DNA of 64,000 nucleotides from Ophiosphaerella korrae (GCA_028456385.1 JALNQF010000024.1:124001-188000); one strand, 5' to 3'; counted from the first letter of the stretch, positions 52,331 through 64,000 are shown. The notes: generated from the letters alone by a model not told the origin. Numbers and translations are program-made.

Positions 52331-53716
52331 ACAAACAACACAGTATTATAGGGTTGGACTCTAGCTTAGGATACGGTCACAAGGGTTCATTTGTTATCCT
52401 ACACTACAGAAACAATCATGCACGAGCCTGGTTGCTCGGGGCCAGGGTCTAATCGTCAAAAAAGGTGCCCGAAAGATATGCCGCGACTTTGAGGGGCCGG
52501 CGAGCGTGTGGCGATTGGTGCAAGCCACGAGAAATGACCCTCCGCATGCGGCTCTCACCTGAAGCGGTGGCGCCATGTTATTTTTCCTTACCAATGGGCG
52601 TCTTTGATAACCTTGAAAGGTCAGCCGTCCCCCGCCCTCCCCAACCCACTGGTGATGTGGCTGCTGATATTTCACCCTCGCAGCTGGAGAGCAATATAGA
52701 AACTCGCTCGAAATCACCTAGAGCGGAGAACGCTGTCCAGCTTGCTATCTCTGCTAACCTAAATGGCATCGAAACATAGCCGACACTAGGTTTACTGTGC
52801 CGTCCACGAAGTCGGCGACTTCGTCGTCTACAGTGAAACAATGCCAATGACGATGCTCATTCAACGTAGCCCATATTATGATTTGCGTTGTTTCATTCAC
52901 TAAAAATTTGCCTACTTGCTTTGTAATATACATTAATTGGTCTCTGTAGAGGTACTGCGTTGGTAGCGCTCGTGGCTGGGCTGTCGCGGTCGACAACTGT
53001 CACCGAAAGCCTTTTCAGCTGATATCATAGGCAATTACGTAGGAGTTAATACCGGCCTGTATTTCTGGTTTATGCTATCCATTCTCAGAATACGAAGAAC
53101 CCTGCTTGTACCGCATCCCAAGGGTCTGGGTCTATTGAACCCATGCACGGAAGCCATACTATCGCTGTTATGGACAAAATGTGACGTGGTTTTCTGTGGC
53201 GTCACTTTTCAGCCTTAATAAGTGCAGGGATTATGCAGGCATTGTATTATTCCGGACGGAGAATTAGGTGGATGCAGCTACGAGGCTCTCATGTGGGTTC
53301 TGATTACAGTTTCCAGCCGCAACAGTTCCTTGATGACTTCCCCAATGATAGAAAATGCGGCGAATTAGGGTTCTATGAGGCGACACGTGTCAAAATGTTC
53401 TTACAGGAATACGATGCTGAAGCACGGCATCGCTATCCCTAAGCAGGAACGGTCATTGATGGTTACAGCCTATGACGAGTTGCACCCCCCCCCTTTAACG
53501 CTATAGGCCGAGAATAATGTTCTATGTCTCTCTCAGCTTATCGTATGTTCACTTTTCTGGGGGAGCGCTTGATATCAGATATTCATTACTACTATCCACG
53601 TTCTCGTGAACAAATTAACCCATTGCATCTCCAAACTTAGAAATATTCAACGAAACGAGAAGCACCGTATTACATCCAACGATAATTCCTGTGACACAGA
53701 CATACCGCCTCATGTT
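52331..53716. other. Intergenic with ambiguous coding blocks
   Basis: Both strands are open and protein-like at 52465-52847 (plus frame with LPMGVFDNLERSAVPRPPQP; minus frame with LLSSCEGEISAATSPVGWGG), so neither can be preferred. A minus block at 52930-52790 (FLVNETTQIIIWATLNEHRH) and a plus block at 53233-53442 (FLDDFPNDRKCGELGFYEAT, ending in a stop) look like gene fragments but are not recognised. Confidence 0.35.
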
Positions 53717-55153
53717 TTAGTACAGCCCTGCAAAGGCCATGAAGAGACCTGCAACGACTGGAATCATGGAAGATTTGAGCCCAGTTGCAGAACCTGTGAA
53801 TGTACTAGTATACGCCTAATCCGATTAGTATTCTAAGTCAACATTGAATATCGGTAATGGACACATGAGGAACTCACTTTATCAATATAATGGACGACAC
53901 CATTCTTGATCATCACATCCGATTTTATGATAGTCGCATTATTGACCGAGAAGGATCCACCACCGTTAGAGGTAATTTTAACCGAACTGCCTCCGCTGGT
54001 ATTATACGTACCAGCCGCGAGGCTCGAGGTTGTAGCTAAAGTGTTCAGTAAAACATAACGCTGCAAGGCGCTGGCAGTCAAATCCTGCCCAATTAAAGCT
54101 GCGTCAGAAGGAACAAAGACCGTGATTCGCGGCGTCTTTGAGAGGGAGTCGAGCATGCTAGCTTGGGTAAGAGCCTTAGCAAATGCCGTACCATTGGTTT
54201 GCTGGAGAGTAGTTGCGAGATCACCAAATAGTGTGAAAAAGCTAGATCGAATGTTAGCTAAGACGAACATTGCTATGAAGACGCAAGCTGTGTAACTACC
54301 TGTCGGCTTTTCGTATGGCTCCGTTGCTGTATTTTATCTCGCTCAATGACACCTCAGTCACCTTTCCAAATCCGGAGAATACTTGCAATGTTGACTCGTT
54401 TAATTGTCGTCGAGGAGGATTTGAGTACGAAGAAGTCGACCTTTTCGCCTTCTTCTTATTTGGGGATGGACAATGAGCAGGCTCGGGTTCCGATGGCGGT
54501 GTAGGGGCTGCTGAACTAGGGGTTGGTGGTGGTGGGCTCGAAACAGGTATCACTGTATTCCCTGAGGCTGAAGCTGAGCTTACGGACACCGGAGCTGAAG
54601 TAGTTGAAGGCGACGTCGGGCTAGCTCTTGGAGGTGTTGGGATTGTCGTAGGTAGCACGGAGCTTGAAGGTGACAATGCCGAGCTACGCGTAGACTGGGC
54701 TAAACTGAAGCTTGCTGGGGTAGGTGACGCTGAAGCTGAAGCCGGGCCAAGATTGATAAAATTAGGATCAGTCAAATTGGTGATTAAATCTGTTGATTCG
54801 ATACCGAAATTCTGCTGTTTCGATCTATCTGTGAACAGCAATGCAATTGCGGCGGCATAATCAGGGATACTTCGGCGATATAGGCCGCGAGCGCGTGGGG
54901 AAAGTGATCCGGCAACATTAAAAGATTGTCGGAATGCTGCAACCGCTGCGTTCGAAGGAGCGAATACAGTGTAATTCTTAGCCGAGTTCAGATTCTCAAC
55001 AAGTTCCGGGTGTTCTCCTAGTAGCTGAGCAAATGCTTGGGTATCGGGTTCGCTTCGGAGAACAGTGAGAAGATCAGATCCTCCTGGAGAAACAGTTTGA
55101 CAGAAAGTTAAAGATGAGGCGAGAATGACTAAAACTATACGGAGTTTCATCAT
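53717..55153 (-). CDS. GPI-anchored fasciclin (FAS1) domain protein
   Basis: Minus strand, exons 55153-54300, 54241-53878 and 53815-53717, 1317 nt, 438 aa; introns of 58 and 62 bp. Signal peptide MMKLRIVLVILASSLTFCQT. A first, divergent FAS1 domain spans residues about 22-130 with NYTVFAPSNAAVAAF near 60-74. A Pro/Ser/Ala/Thr-rich linker (about 138-226) looks O-glycosylated, followed by a basic KKKAKR patch. The second FAS1 domain (about 250-405) has ITVFVPSDAAL and ends NGVVHYIDK. Exon 3 adds STFTGSATGLKSS and a hydrophobic tail (MIPVVAGLFMAFAGLY), a GPI-anchor signal. FAS1 proteins mediate cell-surface or wall adhesion. The split FAS1 arrangement is usual for fungi. No lesion; a TATA-like box lies 115-122 bp upstream. 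Confidence 0.85.
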
Positions 55154-55267
55154 TGTAACGACGAAACAATTGCGTGCTGGAAAGAAATATGATAGCAAAT
55201 GTATAGCTCTGAAGATACGTAATGTAGTGAGTTTGAACAAAAGGCTGAGGCAATGAGTGAAGGGAGC

Positions 55268-55275
55268 TTTATATA
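55268..55275 (-). promoter_or_regulatory. TATA-like box of the FAS1 gene
   Basis: TATATAAA on the minus strand, 115-122 bp before the ATG at 55153, with CT-rich sequence between. Assigned by position and motif only. Confidence 0.45.
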
Positions 55276-57206
55276 GTTGAAGAGATTCAGAAAACGCAGT
55301 GATGGGGTATTTGTGGATTTTCAATCCCGTCTACGAGGCTGTACTAGTACGTACTTTAGTATGCATCCGTCCAAAAATCCGAACCACCTCAGTTGGACGC
55401 GACCAGTTGTCGCACCCGGAAACATGAAATGAGAAGCTGAACGAATGCAGTTAATCTCAGTCGATGTGGAGATGCATTGACTCTCGGCTGGGTAGCTCCA
55501 AGGCTGAATCTACTAAAACATATAATTAATATGACACCGTAGATAGGAATTCATAGGATGGCGGCTAGAGCCCAGACGCAAAGAGATTCCGCCTATAGTC
55601 TCACATCATCGGCTGGAGGGCCCGTGAGGTACCACCTCCATAGAATTTACATGGCAAAACAAATCCGTGGACTGTAGCTCGTATTCGGTTCTCTATGGCC
55701 AGGATGTTGCATATGAAATCGTGCATGGCTGGAGTATGCTTGTTGTTCCCCAACCAATAGTAACTAGTAAATTCCACTAATAATCTCATTTACTATAGGG
55801 CCTGTTACTTTACACAAAGAGAAGGCTATCTCAGTCCATGGGATAGCTCAATTTGCCAAGTGCCCCTCTTTGGGCAATTAGAGAGTTGTACGATCTTGAA
55901 GCATCACGATGTGAAGTTACTACTCTTGAAGAGAGCTGTGATGTGGGCATCATTCGAATTTAAGCATTCGGATTGTACGTATTCACGCTTTTTACACGGG
56001 TATTCGTGCGAAATTATGGTGCTTTGGTGGTTCGGAACAAATGCCTTGTTAGTCCGTGCAGTCTTGTCAGCGTTTGCCATTTCCGGAATCTAGGATCCAA
56101 CTTTGTTCGAATACCAGAAAACAGGAGGACGCAATACGAGAGTGTTGAAATCAGTAGTCGGCGAGCAAATGCAGATGATCGCCGATCCTTTGTATACGGC
56201 TTGTCAGGGGAGTCGCGGGTCGGCAGCAGTTGATGAGAGCCAGATGATTAGCTAGATAGCAAATCAGCGCATGAATGATCAAGCTGAAACATATTTGACA
56301 ATACTCGTTGCGGCACGTAGGCCGGTAACATTTGCGATTGGCTGTCAAGCAGTGGTGAGCATTACACACCTGATTAGGCTGCGGGTGCATCATCAACAAC
56401 CTGAAGTTGTAGATCCGTAAAAGCTCTGATTCCATGAATTAGCTAAGGAACACCCATTCTGATGACGAGTTCAGTTGTAAATTGTTAGAGCCTTGATATC
56501 AATGATCTGCTTGTTGCGAGTCGCGATTGATTTTTGAGGCTCTTCTATGTGCAGTGGTACTAATCGAGTCTAGGTTGATTAGCTACTAGTGGTTCTGTTT
56601 GGGGGCCAATGCCTCACGTCTCAGCTTGCTATCGCTAGTGCACCGCCTTCGCTAGACCCAGCATGCGGCGCGTCCCGTTGAAAAACCCGGTCAAATGTAT
56701 AGCCTACCATTTGCGAAAACCAGTACCGTGATCATATACCCTCGGGCTAATATGGTGCTCCAAAGTGGTACTGGCGCCCTCACCCTGGAAATGCCAAATG
56801 CAGATCATGCATGCACTTTCTCCACAAGATTCGCTACCATACGGCTAATCACATCACTTTGTACCCTGCCTTATCGTATTACAAGGTTTCCTCTCGCTAA
56901 GCGCTGTCAACAGCTGAGGCAGGGCACATGCACTGAGACGCATTCAAGTGCCGATGCGGTCAGGTCGCCGAGGAAAACTCCAGCGGACCAACCCCGCAGA
57001 AGTGACACATTGTGAGGCTCTGCCGCTCGGACAAATGTTATCAGAGTCCAACGCAGGAGTCGGCAGCCGCAATGTCAGAGCTATGGAAAACTACCATTTA
57101 TGCCAGACTATTCTCGCTTGGAAATGAGGGTTAGGCTATGATCTCAAAACTTGTGTGATAGAAACACAGGAAAAGGTATAAATTACCCCAGGACCTCCTC
57201 ATCTTA
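55276..57206. other. Intergenic between divergent genes
   Basis: Nearly 2 kb without a supported gene. A cysteine-rich 94-codon minus frame (56435-56151) and a plus frame at 56695-57015 lack family resemblance. The last part should hold the promoter for 57207. Confidence 0.4.
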
Positions 57207-58943
57207 ATGAGAGAACTCTTGATTAAAATAGACAGTTCCTCTTTAGCCATGTCTCCAACATCGCTGTCTACAGTTATGCTTTGGCTCCTCCAGCCGTGCT
57301 TCGCAATACCCACGGCTATTTTGCATGCGCGAAATACTACCCTTAATGAAAGCACAGAAGAATACGAGCCTCCGTGGGTAGCAGGTCCCAAAAGCCGAGG
57401 GACACTTAGCCTTGTCTTCTCGTGTACCATTACCTTGTTTCTCTGTGTCTGGACTACAGTGCAGGTGAACATCGAGCCACCAGAGAACGAGTTCAACCCT
57501 ACCTTGGCACGTTTTATTCCCATCAGGGCACTAAAGACGAATCATACCCTGCTAAAATTTCTGGCCAAGAGGTCGATCCGCAAACTGGGCTGGAGCTTGG
57601 TCGCCTTGGCCGTGCCCGAGGGAGTCATGGCCATCGCAGCCTACGAGAGGAAGACCGCTAGCCTACTCCGTAAAAAGGTTAATGAGGTCATTCCCGAAGG
57701 ACCAGAACAGTGGGATATGTTCTTGGCCTACTATGCTATCATGGGAGGCTTCGTAATCCGGAAAGAGGATTATGACTCAGTGACTGCTCAGATGAAAAGC
57801 CAAGTTAGGGGCCAAAAAGAACCAGAACCAGGGCAAGGCCAAAAACTATCCATAGAGGCGAGGCCATCAGAAACCACTAGTGTGCCCTCAGAAACTGCTT
57901 CCAAACATGGTGCTACCACCATAGATACCGCTAATAGCAGCGGGGAAAAGGCAGCCGGCAATGGAGATGAAGAAAGAAATGATGATCTGCAAAACATCAA
58001 TCGCCTTCTAACGTTGACTCCTTATGGGGTCCTTCAGCTAGTCAAATGGCAATGGGGACCATCCGGACGGGAGCATGGCAACAGATTAATCACCATAACA
58101 TCCGCCCAAGTTCAGGATAAGAGCAACGCCAACTCTTTGACCAAATTGATTGTCGCATGGCAGGCGTTATGGATGATCGTCCAGGTCATCGGACGGAGAG
58201 CACAATACCCAGATATACCTATCACACTACTCGAGCTCCATACTTGTCTCCATGCATTCTGTGCATTTGCCATGTACCTCACATGGTGGAACAAACCGGT
58301 CGATGTCGACCTGCCGACTGTGGTCCACCTTCTTCCCGAACAGATAATCTTTCTTAGAAAAGGTGAATCAGAAGAACCTGATCCCACTAATCCATGGGGA
58401 AAGGAGACCATTTCGTCTCGTAAGACTCATCACCACGATACCTCTCGTGTCTTTCTCACCTCTCGGTCGGGTATCGGGAAGCTCATGTACCAGCGGCTCG
58501 TCGGGCATAGAAATATCCGTACCGAGTTTTTCTCCGCCATGAGTGACGCATATATACGTCTGTGGCGAAGTAGACGGTCATTCTGGAAAGAGTCCATATA
58601 CATCTCTTTTGTTGGCCTAGTCTTCGGAGGCGTCCATCTTGCTGCCTGGAACAGCAGCTTTCCCAGCTATGCCGAGAGGATTCTCTGGCAAATCTCTTCA
58701 ACAATCACTGCAACTACTTGGTCAGGGTTTGTACTGTCGCTTTGGTTAAGCGTGTTCGTTGAGAGGAGACAGGAAAGTAGAATCGTTAGCAAGGTGTGCG
58801 GAATTCTCCTTGGTCTTGCTCTTGGTCCCGTCCTGATAGTGCGGCTATACTTGCTAGTGGAGTCTTTTGCATCCATTCGCAAGCTCCCTGTCGGGTCCTA
58901 CAAATTGAACACTTGGTCTAATATATGGCCACATGTGGCATAG
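57207..58943 (+). CDS. Fungal multi-pass membrane protein of unknown function
   Basis: Single exon, 578 aa. A second in-frame ATG at 57249 (MSPTSLSTVMLWLLQPCFAI) gives a better signal-peptide start. Conserved family hallmarks are WVAGPKSRGTLSLVFSCTIT followed by LFLCVWTTVQVNI (first membrane segment), then a long cytoplasmic or lumenal domain with FIRKEDYDS-like text at FVIRKEDYDSV, a Ser/Glu-rich low-complexity insert (about residues 195-260) and several C-terminal helices including ITLLELHTCLHAFCAFAMYL and AWNSSFPSYAERILWQISS. This is a widely expanded fungal family that I recognise but which has no known biochemical role. No lesion. It stands alone on the plus strand between minus-strand genes. 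Confidence 0.75.
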   Translation: MRELLIKIDSSSLAMSPTSLSTVMLWLLQPCFAIPTAILHARNTTLNESTEEYEPPWVAGPKSRGTLSLVFSCTITLFLCVWTTVQVNIEPPENEFNPTLARFIPIRALKTNHTLLKFLAKRSIRKLGWSLVALAVPEGVMAIAAYERKTASLLRKKVNEVIPEGPEQWDMFLAYYAIMGGFVIRKEDYDSVTAQMKSQVRGQKEPEPGQGQKLSIEARPSETTSVPSETASKHGATTIDTANSSGEKAAGNGDEERNDDLQNINRLLTLTPYGVLQLVKWQWGPSGREHGNRLITITSAQVQDKSNANSLTKLIVAWQALWMIVQVIGRRAQYPDIPITLLELHTCLHAFCAFAMYLTWWNKPVDVDLPTVVHLLPEQIIFLRKGESEEPDPTNPWGKETISSRKTHHHDTSRVFLTSRSGIGKLMYQRLVGHRNIRTEFFSAMSDAYIRLWRSRRSFWKESIYISFVGLVFGGVHLAAWNSSFPSYAERILWQISSTITATTWSGFVLSLWLSVFVERRQESRIVSKVCGILLGLALGPVLIVRLYLLVESFASIRKLPVGSYKLNTWSNIWPHVA

Positions 58944-60431
58944 TAGGTACAGAATTATAGTGCTGGGTAGGGTTTTTTTGTGGTTCCTTATTTCCCCTCT
59001 ATCTCTGTGCAGCGTTAGACCACGTTCGTTAGTCACCTTCAATAGTCGTGTAACTTGTTGTTCCTATATACCTTCTAGCTCCATATTTCTGTTTGCACAC
59101 CATGTACTACGTATAATCAATAAATAACTAAATATATACTATAAATCTAAGGATAGCAAGAAGAAGAAGAAGAACGGAGCCCGCAATTTAATACTTCCTA
59201 AAAGGATGAAAGTCTAGTGGAATGGTTGTTTGAAATTACATCGCAAGCCGGACATACCAGCCCGTGAGACGCGTAGAATGAATTTGAGAAATTTGCATTG
59301 TTTCGGAACTAGTTGGCATAATTGAAAACAACTACGACGTTTGCTCAGGACTAGAGTAGGACAGATTCATCTGCAGTTGACGATAGCGACAGCTTTAAAT
59401 TCTCAACACCATTCTTCTCCAACTCAGGATTCTATTGAAACACCACCTTATTGAATACAGGTACACACCAACATATTTACGAGGCAAATTCAGCTTTTGC
59501 TGCTGCGCTGCTCTCATCATCAGTATATCCTGTTCGCATACGTCAAGTAATTACAATGTCTCGAGACAATATTGTTTGCCGTCTTTTTACTTTTCATAAA
59601 TGTCGCCAATATAATGCAACAAATCCTCCTCGTATTTTCAGAACGAAGAGCTCTTTTCGAAGCCTGAGAACAACGGCTCATTATTCTTGGCCAACGTTTA
59701 TCTTACCAGCTATGGGTGTGGAAGGTTCCCATCAAATGATGGGCTTAGTCGGCGTCTAAATTTTTTTCTGCTTCTCAATCGGCAAGTATGCATATTGGCA
59801 CGAAAACACATTTCTTATGTGGCCATATATATCGCAGTTCTTATCTACATCTACCATGTCAAATATGCTTATTACTGAGGTTGAGTAAGTTGATACTGCT
59901 GTAAATGTAGGACAGTTTCGTTTTTGTCTTAATTTAATGTTCTGTGCCGTTCTTGTTCCTAAATCCGTTCTCTCTAGGTTCTGGATTTTCCTGTACCACG
60001 CGTCACGGCACTTCGATTTCGAGTTGTGCCCAGAAAGCGAATGCTGGCTCAATCAGAAGGTACACTTCCTATGGGTTAAGGATCCACTTCCTACCAAGGC
60101 TAAATCTATCAGGTAAAGTACTATAGACCAAATTAAATTGTAATTTTTTGCACAATCCTGCTCTAATATTACTTTTGCGACCTAAACATAGTTTTGAATA
60201 ACGAGTTGGAGGGAGCGTATTATCAAAGATATTTCTAGGGAGAGAAAAATATTGCTAAAAAAAAGGATATTTTTGTTATTATCTACCTCTGGATAAGCAC
60301 TGGAGTCTACCCATGACTCATCTCACTTAGCCTTTTTTTTTTAGGTTTGAAATTTTCAACAACTAGTTATAAGATTGATATATGTTATATACAAGATGAA
60401 AAGGTGTTGTACGTCGAGAAAGATAAAATCG
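58944..60431. other. Intergenic, no supported gene
   Basis: Contains a (GAA)n tract at about 59159-59175. A plus block at about 59979-60115 (FWIFLYHASRHFDFELCPES) is protein-like and might be a fragment of a HET-like or unknown gene, but is too short to name. The rest is AT-rich. Confidence 0.4.
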
Positions 60432-62132
60432 CTAAATTTTGACACTCTGAACAACTGGGTACTTGGAGAGATAAGGATTGTATATCTCCCTACACCTTGC
60501 ACCGAAGGTAACTGTACTATCTATCTCGATAGCAAGGTTATTTCCAGGTACTCCAATTTTTGCAATGGCTTCGCTCAGCGCTGTATTTTTTTCCCATCCC
60601 GGGCCAGCAGTCGGGTTCTTGATCCAAGACACGAACCAGTTATGCTGGAAGTCAGCAAATTGCTGTTGCTCTGCGGTCACACCAGGAAGACCTGCAAACG
60701 CCTCATTCCCACCGAAAAAGTAGGGAATTTCGGTGCCATGCGTGGGCCCAGGTACTGGTAATCCAGTGGTGTAGTTCGTGAAGAAACGGTAGGTCCAAGT
60801 GTCCTGCTTCTCGCGGCGCATATTGAGCAAGTAGTCGATGGGGCAGAAAAATCGTGCATCACCGTACTGGGCGCCGCTCATAGCGGAAGCGCTAGAAAAA
60901 TCCGTGATGTTGTACGCAGCCTCGATTATGTGACCTGGAACATGCGCAACATCAGCATCAAAAGTCTTGATCCATTTACTGAAGTCGCTGTTCTCGCTGC
61001 CATATACCAATTGGAAGATAGAACCCTCTTGGTCGGAGTTACCTGTCAGAAGAGGAACATGAGAAGCGTAGTTACCAGTCCTAAAGCGCGATTCGTAGTC
61101 CTGATAACGCGTCTTCTCATCTATCACAGGTGTGAAGTAGGTATTCAGGGACGAGTTGAAGGCGGCAGTCTGGAAGTCGTACAGATTGACTTTGCGAAGA
61201 CATTCCAGCTGACCTTTACCAGTTGGGCAATTGACTTCTTTGGCAACGAGGTCAAGCGCTTCATTAATTGGAGCTACGGCCGGACCGGACTTTGCGTTGG
61301 CAGACATCTGAACGGCACCTGCAAGCCATGTGTTGGGATGATTCCATAGGTAATGGTCGACCTGGACAGAACCGGATGAATGGCCTCCGAAAACGATGTG
61401 GCTAGGGTTGCCACCGAATTCTGCAATGTTGTCATGAACCCATTGCAAGGCCTTATCAACATCGAGGATGCCAAAATTCTGCGATTCTTGCGTACCCGAA
61501 AGCTCGGCGGAGTTGGGGTACGCCCAAAGGCTCTCACGCGTATTGAAGCTCACGAAAACAACTTCGTTGCGAGCAAAATTAGTACCAACAATTCCGGGAT
61601 TGCTACTTGAGCCCGTGACCATGGCACCACCATACATGTATACGAATACTGGAAGGCCTGAGCTGCTACTATCGGGTCGAAGAGAGCGTCGTGAATTGAG
61701 GCTCGAAGAAGGCGCCCAGACGTTGAGGTTCAAGCAATCCTCGCCCTGCTGCGAATACAATATTCCGCTAATCGCTTGTGGACATGTGGCGCCGTACTTG
61801 GTCGCATCAAGTACCTCGCCTTTTTTCAGCTTGTTGACATCCTGGGGTGCTCTCCAACTGTAAAAGCCGTAAGCGAATGAAGGGAATTACGAAAGATCAA
61901 GACCTTACCGGTTTTCTCCCCCAGTCGAGGCTGCGAACGGGATGCCCAAAAATACCGAGTTCCCATACGAGTCGCTGAACCCCTTTACTGTCCCTTGGGG
62001 TAGCTCTGCGACTGCATCCGCCTTACCGACCTTCTGGAGTAGTGGTGTACTACCTACTACAGCTACCTGCTCGAAGAAAATAGCAACCGAGAGGCCCTGC
62101 AACCCAGCTTTGACAGTTGAGAGGAATATCAT
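60432..62132 (-). CDS. Secreted type-B carboxylesterase/lipase
   Basis: Minus strand, exons 62132-61909 and 61857-60432, 1650 nt, 549 aa; the 51-bp intron (GTAAGG...TTTACAG) joins GGENR to WRAPQDVNKLKKGEV. The N-terminus has a hydrophobic stretch (GLQGLSVAIFF) that may act as signal peptide or anchor. Family marks follow: GTVKGFSDSYGNSVFLGIPF (substrate-entry region), EDCLNLNVWAPSS, the oxyanion-hole segment VYMYGGAM, and the nucleophile elbow GGHSSGS with Ser at about 235. The likely acid is Glu about 352 in GNSDQEGSIF and the His about 448 in PTHGTEIPYFFG. The triad is complete. These enzymes hydrolyse esters or triacylglycerols outside the cell. Length and ends are normal; no lesion. Substrate cannot be inferred. 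Confidence 0.9.
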
Positions 62133-62858
62133 AGTGTAATGGAGGCAGAATGACTGTCGCTAGAATGTAATCGCGATTTTGGGTAGGCCATCACATATAA
62201 GTAATCTTTCGACTGCACGCTCTGCACATGGGAAGATTTCCTGCCGCCAATAGTACGGTGCGACTATACCGATTACCGAAGATACTCCACCATAACTCTC
62301 CTGAACGAGATAAAAAGAGGGGCTGTAGATGATAGAAGAGTGATTTTGTCTCCGTTAGTGCAGGGGTAATGTGGAGCCTTGCCGATAGTGGTCCGAATGT
62401 CCGAATCGAATAGTGTTCCTTAGTCTAGTCTGGTACCTGAGTGATCCGTGTCGCACTCACATCCCAGATACTCTCGAAACGTTGGTTTACAAACAGAATA
62501 CACTCTCGGTATGTCCCTAGCTGTATATCAAATTGCACCTACTGCGCATGTAAGGCCAATCTACAGAATCACGCAGAATCGAGCAAATGCAGATGTGTAT
62601 GTGAAGCCAAAATTGCTCTACTTACAAAATGCCTATGATTTAGCTCGCTGCAGAGCGTATATGAAGATATAGAGACAGGTGTTGTACTAAGAGCGCGTTC
62701 TAGTCGTATCTACAAGCACGCCGATAGTTTTGCCAATCAATTTTTATGTTTTGAATATCGCATTTAATGGCCATACATTTACGACACACTGTCTTCAAAT
62801 ATTTAAGTAAGGCTTGTATATAGCTTAGGGGAGGACAATGTTCGCATCGTTATCTAGC
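62133..62858. other. Intergenic, no supported gene
   Basis: Promoter side of the esterase and 3' flank of the acyltransferase. Overlapping plus frames at 62441-62672 have no support. Confidence 0.4.
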
Positions 62859-64000
62859 TTATATAGTAACCTTGGGTCCTATTGAGAAAAAATCAGGGGA
62901 CCTGTCGTGTACCCACAGACCATGACCAGCCATAGCAGCAAGCCATCTCTCCGAGCTCGCACCAATCACAAACACAGTCCATGTAAAACCAACCAACCGC
63001 CAAAATCTTGAGTCTCTAAAGCCTAGCTTCTTCCCTAGATCAATAATATGATCTTCAATCATAATAATTGTCGCCTGTGTAAAGAAGAAAGCAAGCGCAT
63101 GGTCATCTTTGAACGAGCCATGGATAAGCATCGAAGCACCGCCATGTACAAGACCGGAGATACCAAAGCCAATATAGAGCTGAAGATATTTTGACGCAAA
63201 TGAGCCTTTACGGAGCTGTAATACGTCTCTTGCGATAAAGACACTAGGGGCAGAAATTATACGTCTGAGTTGTTGATGCCACACGAATCTGCACCAACAA
63301 TTAGTATTCACTACGTTATATAATGAGAAGGGAGAACGTACGACCACGCCTTCCTCAACGTAACTAACTCCTTCAAATTGCCAAACGGATTCGGACAATC
63401 CCTTGGGTTTGATAACCCAGTTGCAACACATACTACCCCATATGCCGCATTTAAAAATGCGAGATTCCAATACGTCAAGAACGTATGTACCCACGCATAC
63501 CACCAGCGTGTTAGGAATGGTTGATCTGCAAAACTGGTTGCCGGTTTGATATGCACGATATCCGACCAAGAGCCGTAGGGTGTAGATGCAGTATATGCAT
63601 AAATAAGGTCCACGAGGAGATAGAACCAAAGCGTGCGAAAGGATTTCCTCGCAATAAAAAGCCTAGACGATATTAATTGGGCACATTTGAAACACAAAGA
63701 TATGGAGAAAAAAAAAAAAAAAATACATGCCATCGTGAGTAGTCCGCATCACACTCTATAGGCACATTTTTGACTTGATTTGACCAGCCTACGTATCGAT
63801 GGCCTATTGTAAGCTTCATTCCCCACCATACTCGATCCAGGAATCCTTGTGGAACTGTCTCCTCTTTTTCTTTACTATCATCATCTTTTTTTGCTGCGTG
63901 ATATTCAATCTTGTGCCACTTCTCCTTGTCGGGGCTACAGAGTATGTTCCAGTCAATGTAGATAAACACTAGAATCACTGTTAAACATTCCAATGAGTAT
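62859..64000 (-). CDS. Wax-synthase-like membrane acyltransferase, 5' end beyond window
   Basis: Partial gene on the minus strand running off the right edge. Exons: 64000-63731 (open at the edge), 63662-63342 and 63288-62859. The last intron is ordinary (GTACGT...GTGCAG, 53 bp). The first, 63730-63663, appears to use a GC donor (GCATGT) and contains a T-run of 16; it joins DADYSRW to LFIARKSFRTLWFY in frame, while a GT donor at the same place would not. The domain is the fungal wax synthase type: FLTRWWYAWVHTFLTYWNLA, FGNLKELVTLRKAWSFVWHQ, LRRIISAPSVF, and SGLVHGGASMLIHG, where the His is the likely catalytic one. Such membrane enzymes acylate alcohols or terpenoid metabolites; some sit in secondary-metabolite clusters. 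No stop is seen in the visible part. Confidence 0.78.
63708..63723. repeat. Run of 16 A (T-run in the intron of the acyltransferase gene)
   Basis: Homopolymer inside the first visible intron of the wax-synthase-like gene, close after its unusual donor. Length may be inexact. Confidence 0.8.

Noticed and set aside
56151..56435. Cysteine/histidine-rich minus frame resembling a zinc finger
   Set aside because: Spacing fits no known finger and the frame is isolated in non-coding DNA.
1..64000. CRISPR arrays, rRNA genes or prokaryotic operons
   Set aside because: No regularly spaced direct repeats, no rRNA-like blocks, and genes have spliceosomal introns.

Overview
The window looks like an accessory, repeat-rich stretch of a filamentous ascomycete genome, most likely Dothideomycetes/Pleosporales (inference from gene content; no species is assigned). 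The signs are many short introns (about 45-70 bp, GTAAGT-type donors, CTAAC-like branch sites, AG acceptors), fungus-specific families (PTH11/SAT4-type rhodopsin-domain proteins, HET, Clr5, 3CxxC zinc finger, FAS1 with GPI signal, wax-synthase-like, highly reducing PKS) and AT-rich blocks. Several premature stops have the form expected from C-to-T change (CAG/CAA to TAG/TAA), which fits repeat-induced point mutation (RIP) or its leakage into single-copy DNA.

Layout. 0-7 kb: a frameshifted small secreted protein (2872-3419) and a secreted alpha/beta-hydrolase gene (4249-6290) split by an 887-bp element with 20-bp terminal inverted repeats and TAA target duplications. 7.6-15 kb: an intact MATE-like transporter, two unrecognised coding relics and an intact five-exon rhodopsin-domain membrane protein. 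15-16.5 kb: AT-rich DNA holding a 351-bp inverted-repeat element. 16.6-23 kb: the best preserved block, with a catalytically dead RNase III-like protein, a tightly following unknown protein with a basic motif, a 3CxxC zinc-finger protein and a P-loop kinase/HAD/uracil phosphoribosyltransferase fusion. 23-32 kb: a graveyard of HET, Fot1/pogo transposase, P-loop GTPase, Clr5, F-box-like and metallo-beta-lactamase-fold genes, all broken. 33.8-35.2 kb: an intact amino-acid transporter. 35.6-38.3 kb: the decayed C-terminal half of a highly reducing PKS, starting next to a repeat copy. 39-50 kb: membrane proteins, a secreted protein, an ankyrin protein, a small secreted protein and a second rhodopsin-domain gene, each carrying at least one lesion. 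50.3-64 kb: again mostly intact, with two large membrane proteins of unknown role, a GPI-anchored FAS1 protein, a secreted carboxylesterase and the 3' part of a wax-synthase-like acyltransferase running off the right edge.

A roughly 205-bp repeat (solo-LTR-like or MITE-like) occurs three times (23236-23435 inverted; 25589-25799 inside the Fot1 relic; 35350-35557 abutting the PKS relic).

How the genes work together. No active pathway is evident. The PKS is dead and the hydrolase is interrupted, so any secondary-metabolite cluster here is extinct. Many broken genes (HET, P-loop GTPase, Clr5, ankyrin, F-box-like) belong to classes used in fungal self/non-self recognition or that turn over fast. 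The intact genes mostly act at the membrane or cell surface. The most unusual intact group is 16594-23015, where proteins with RNA- and nucleotide-type folds sit on one strand; a shared role is only a hypothesis.
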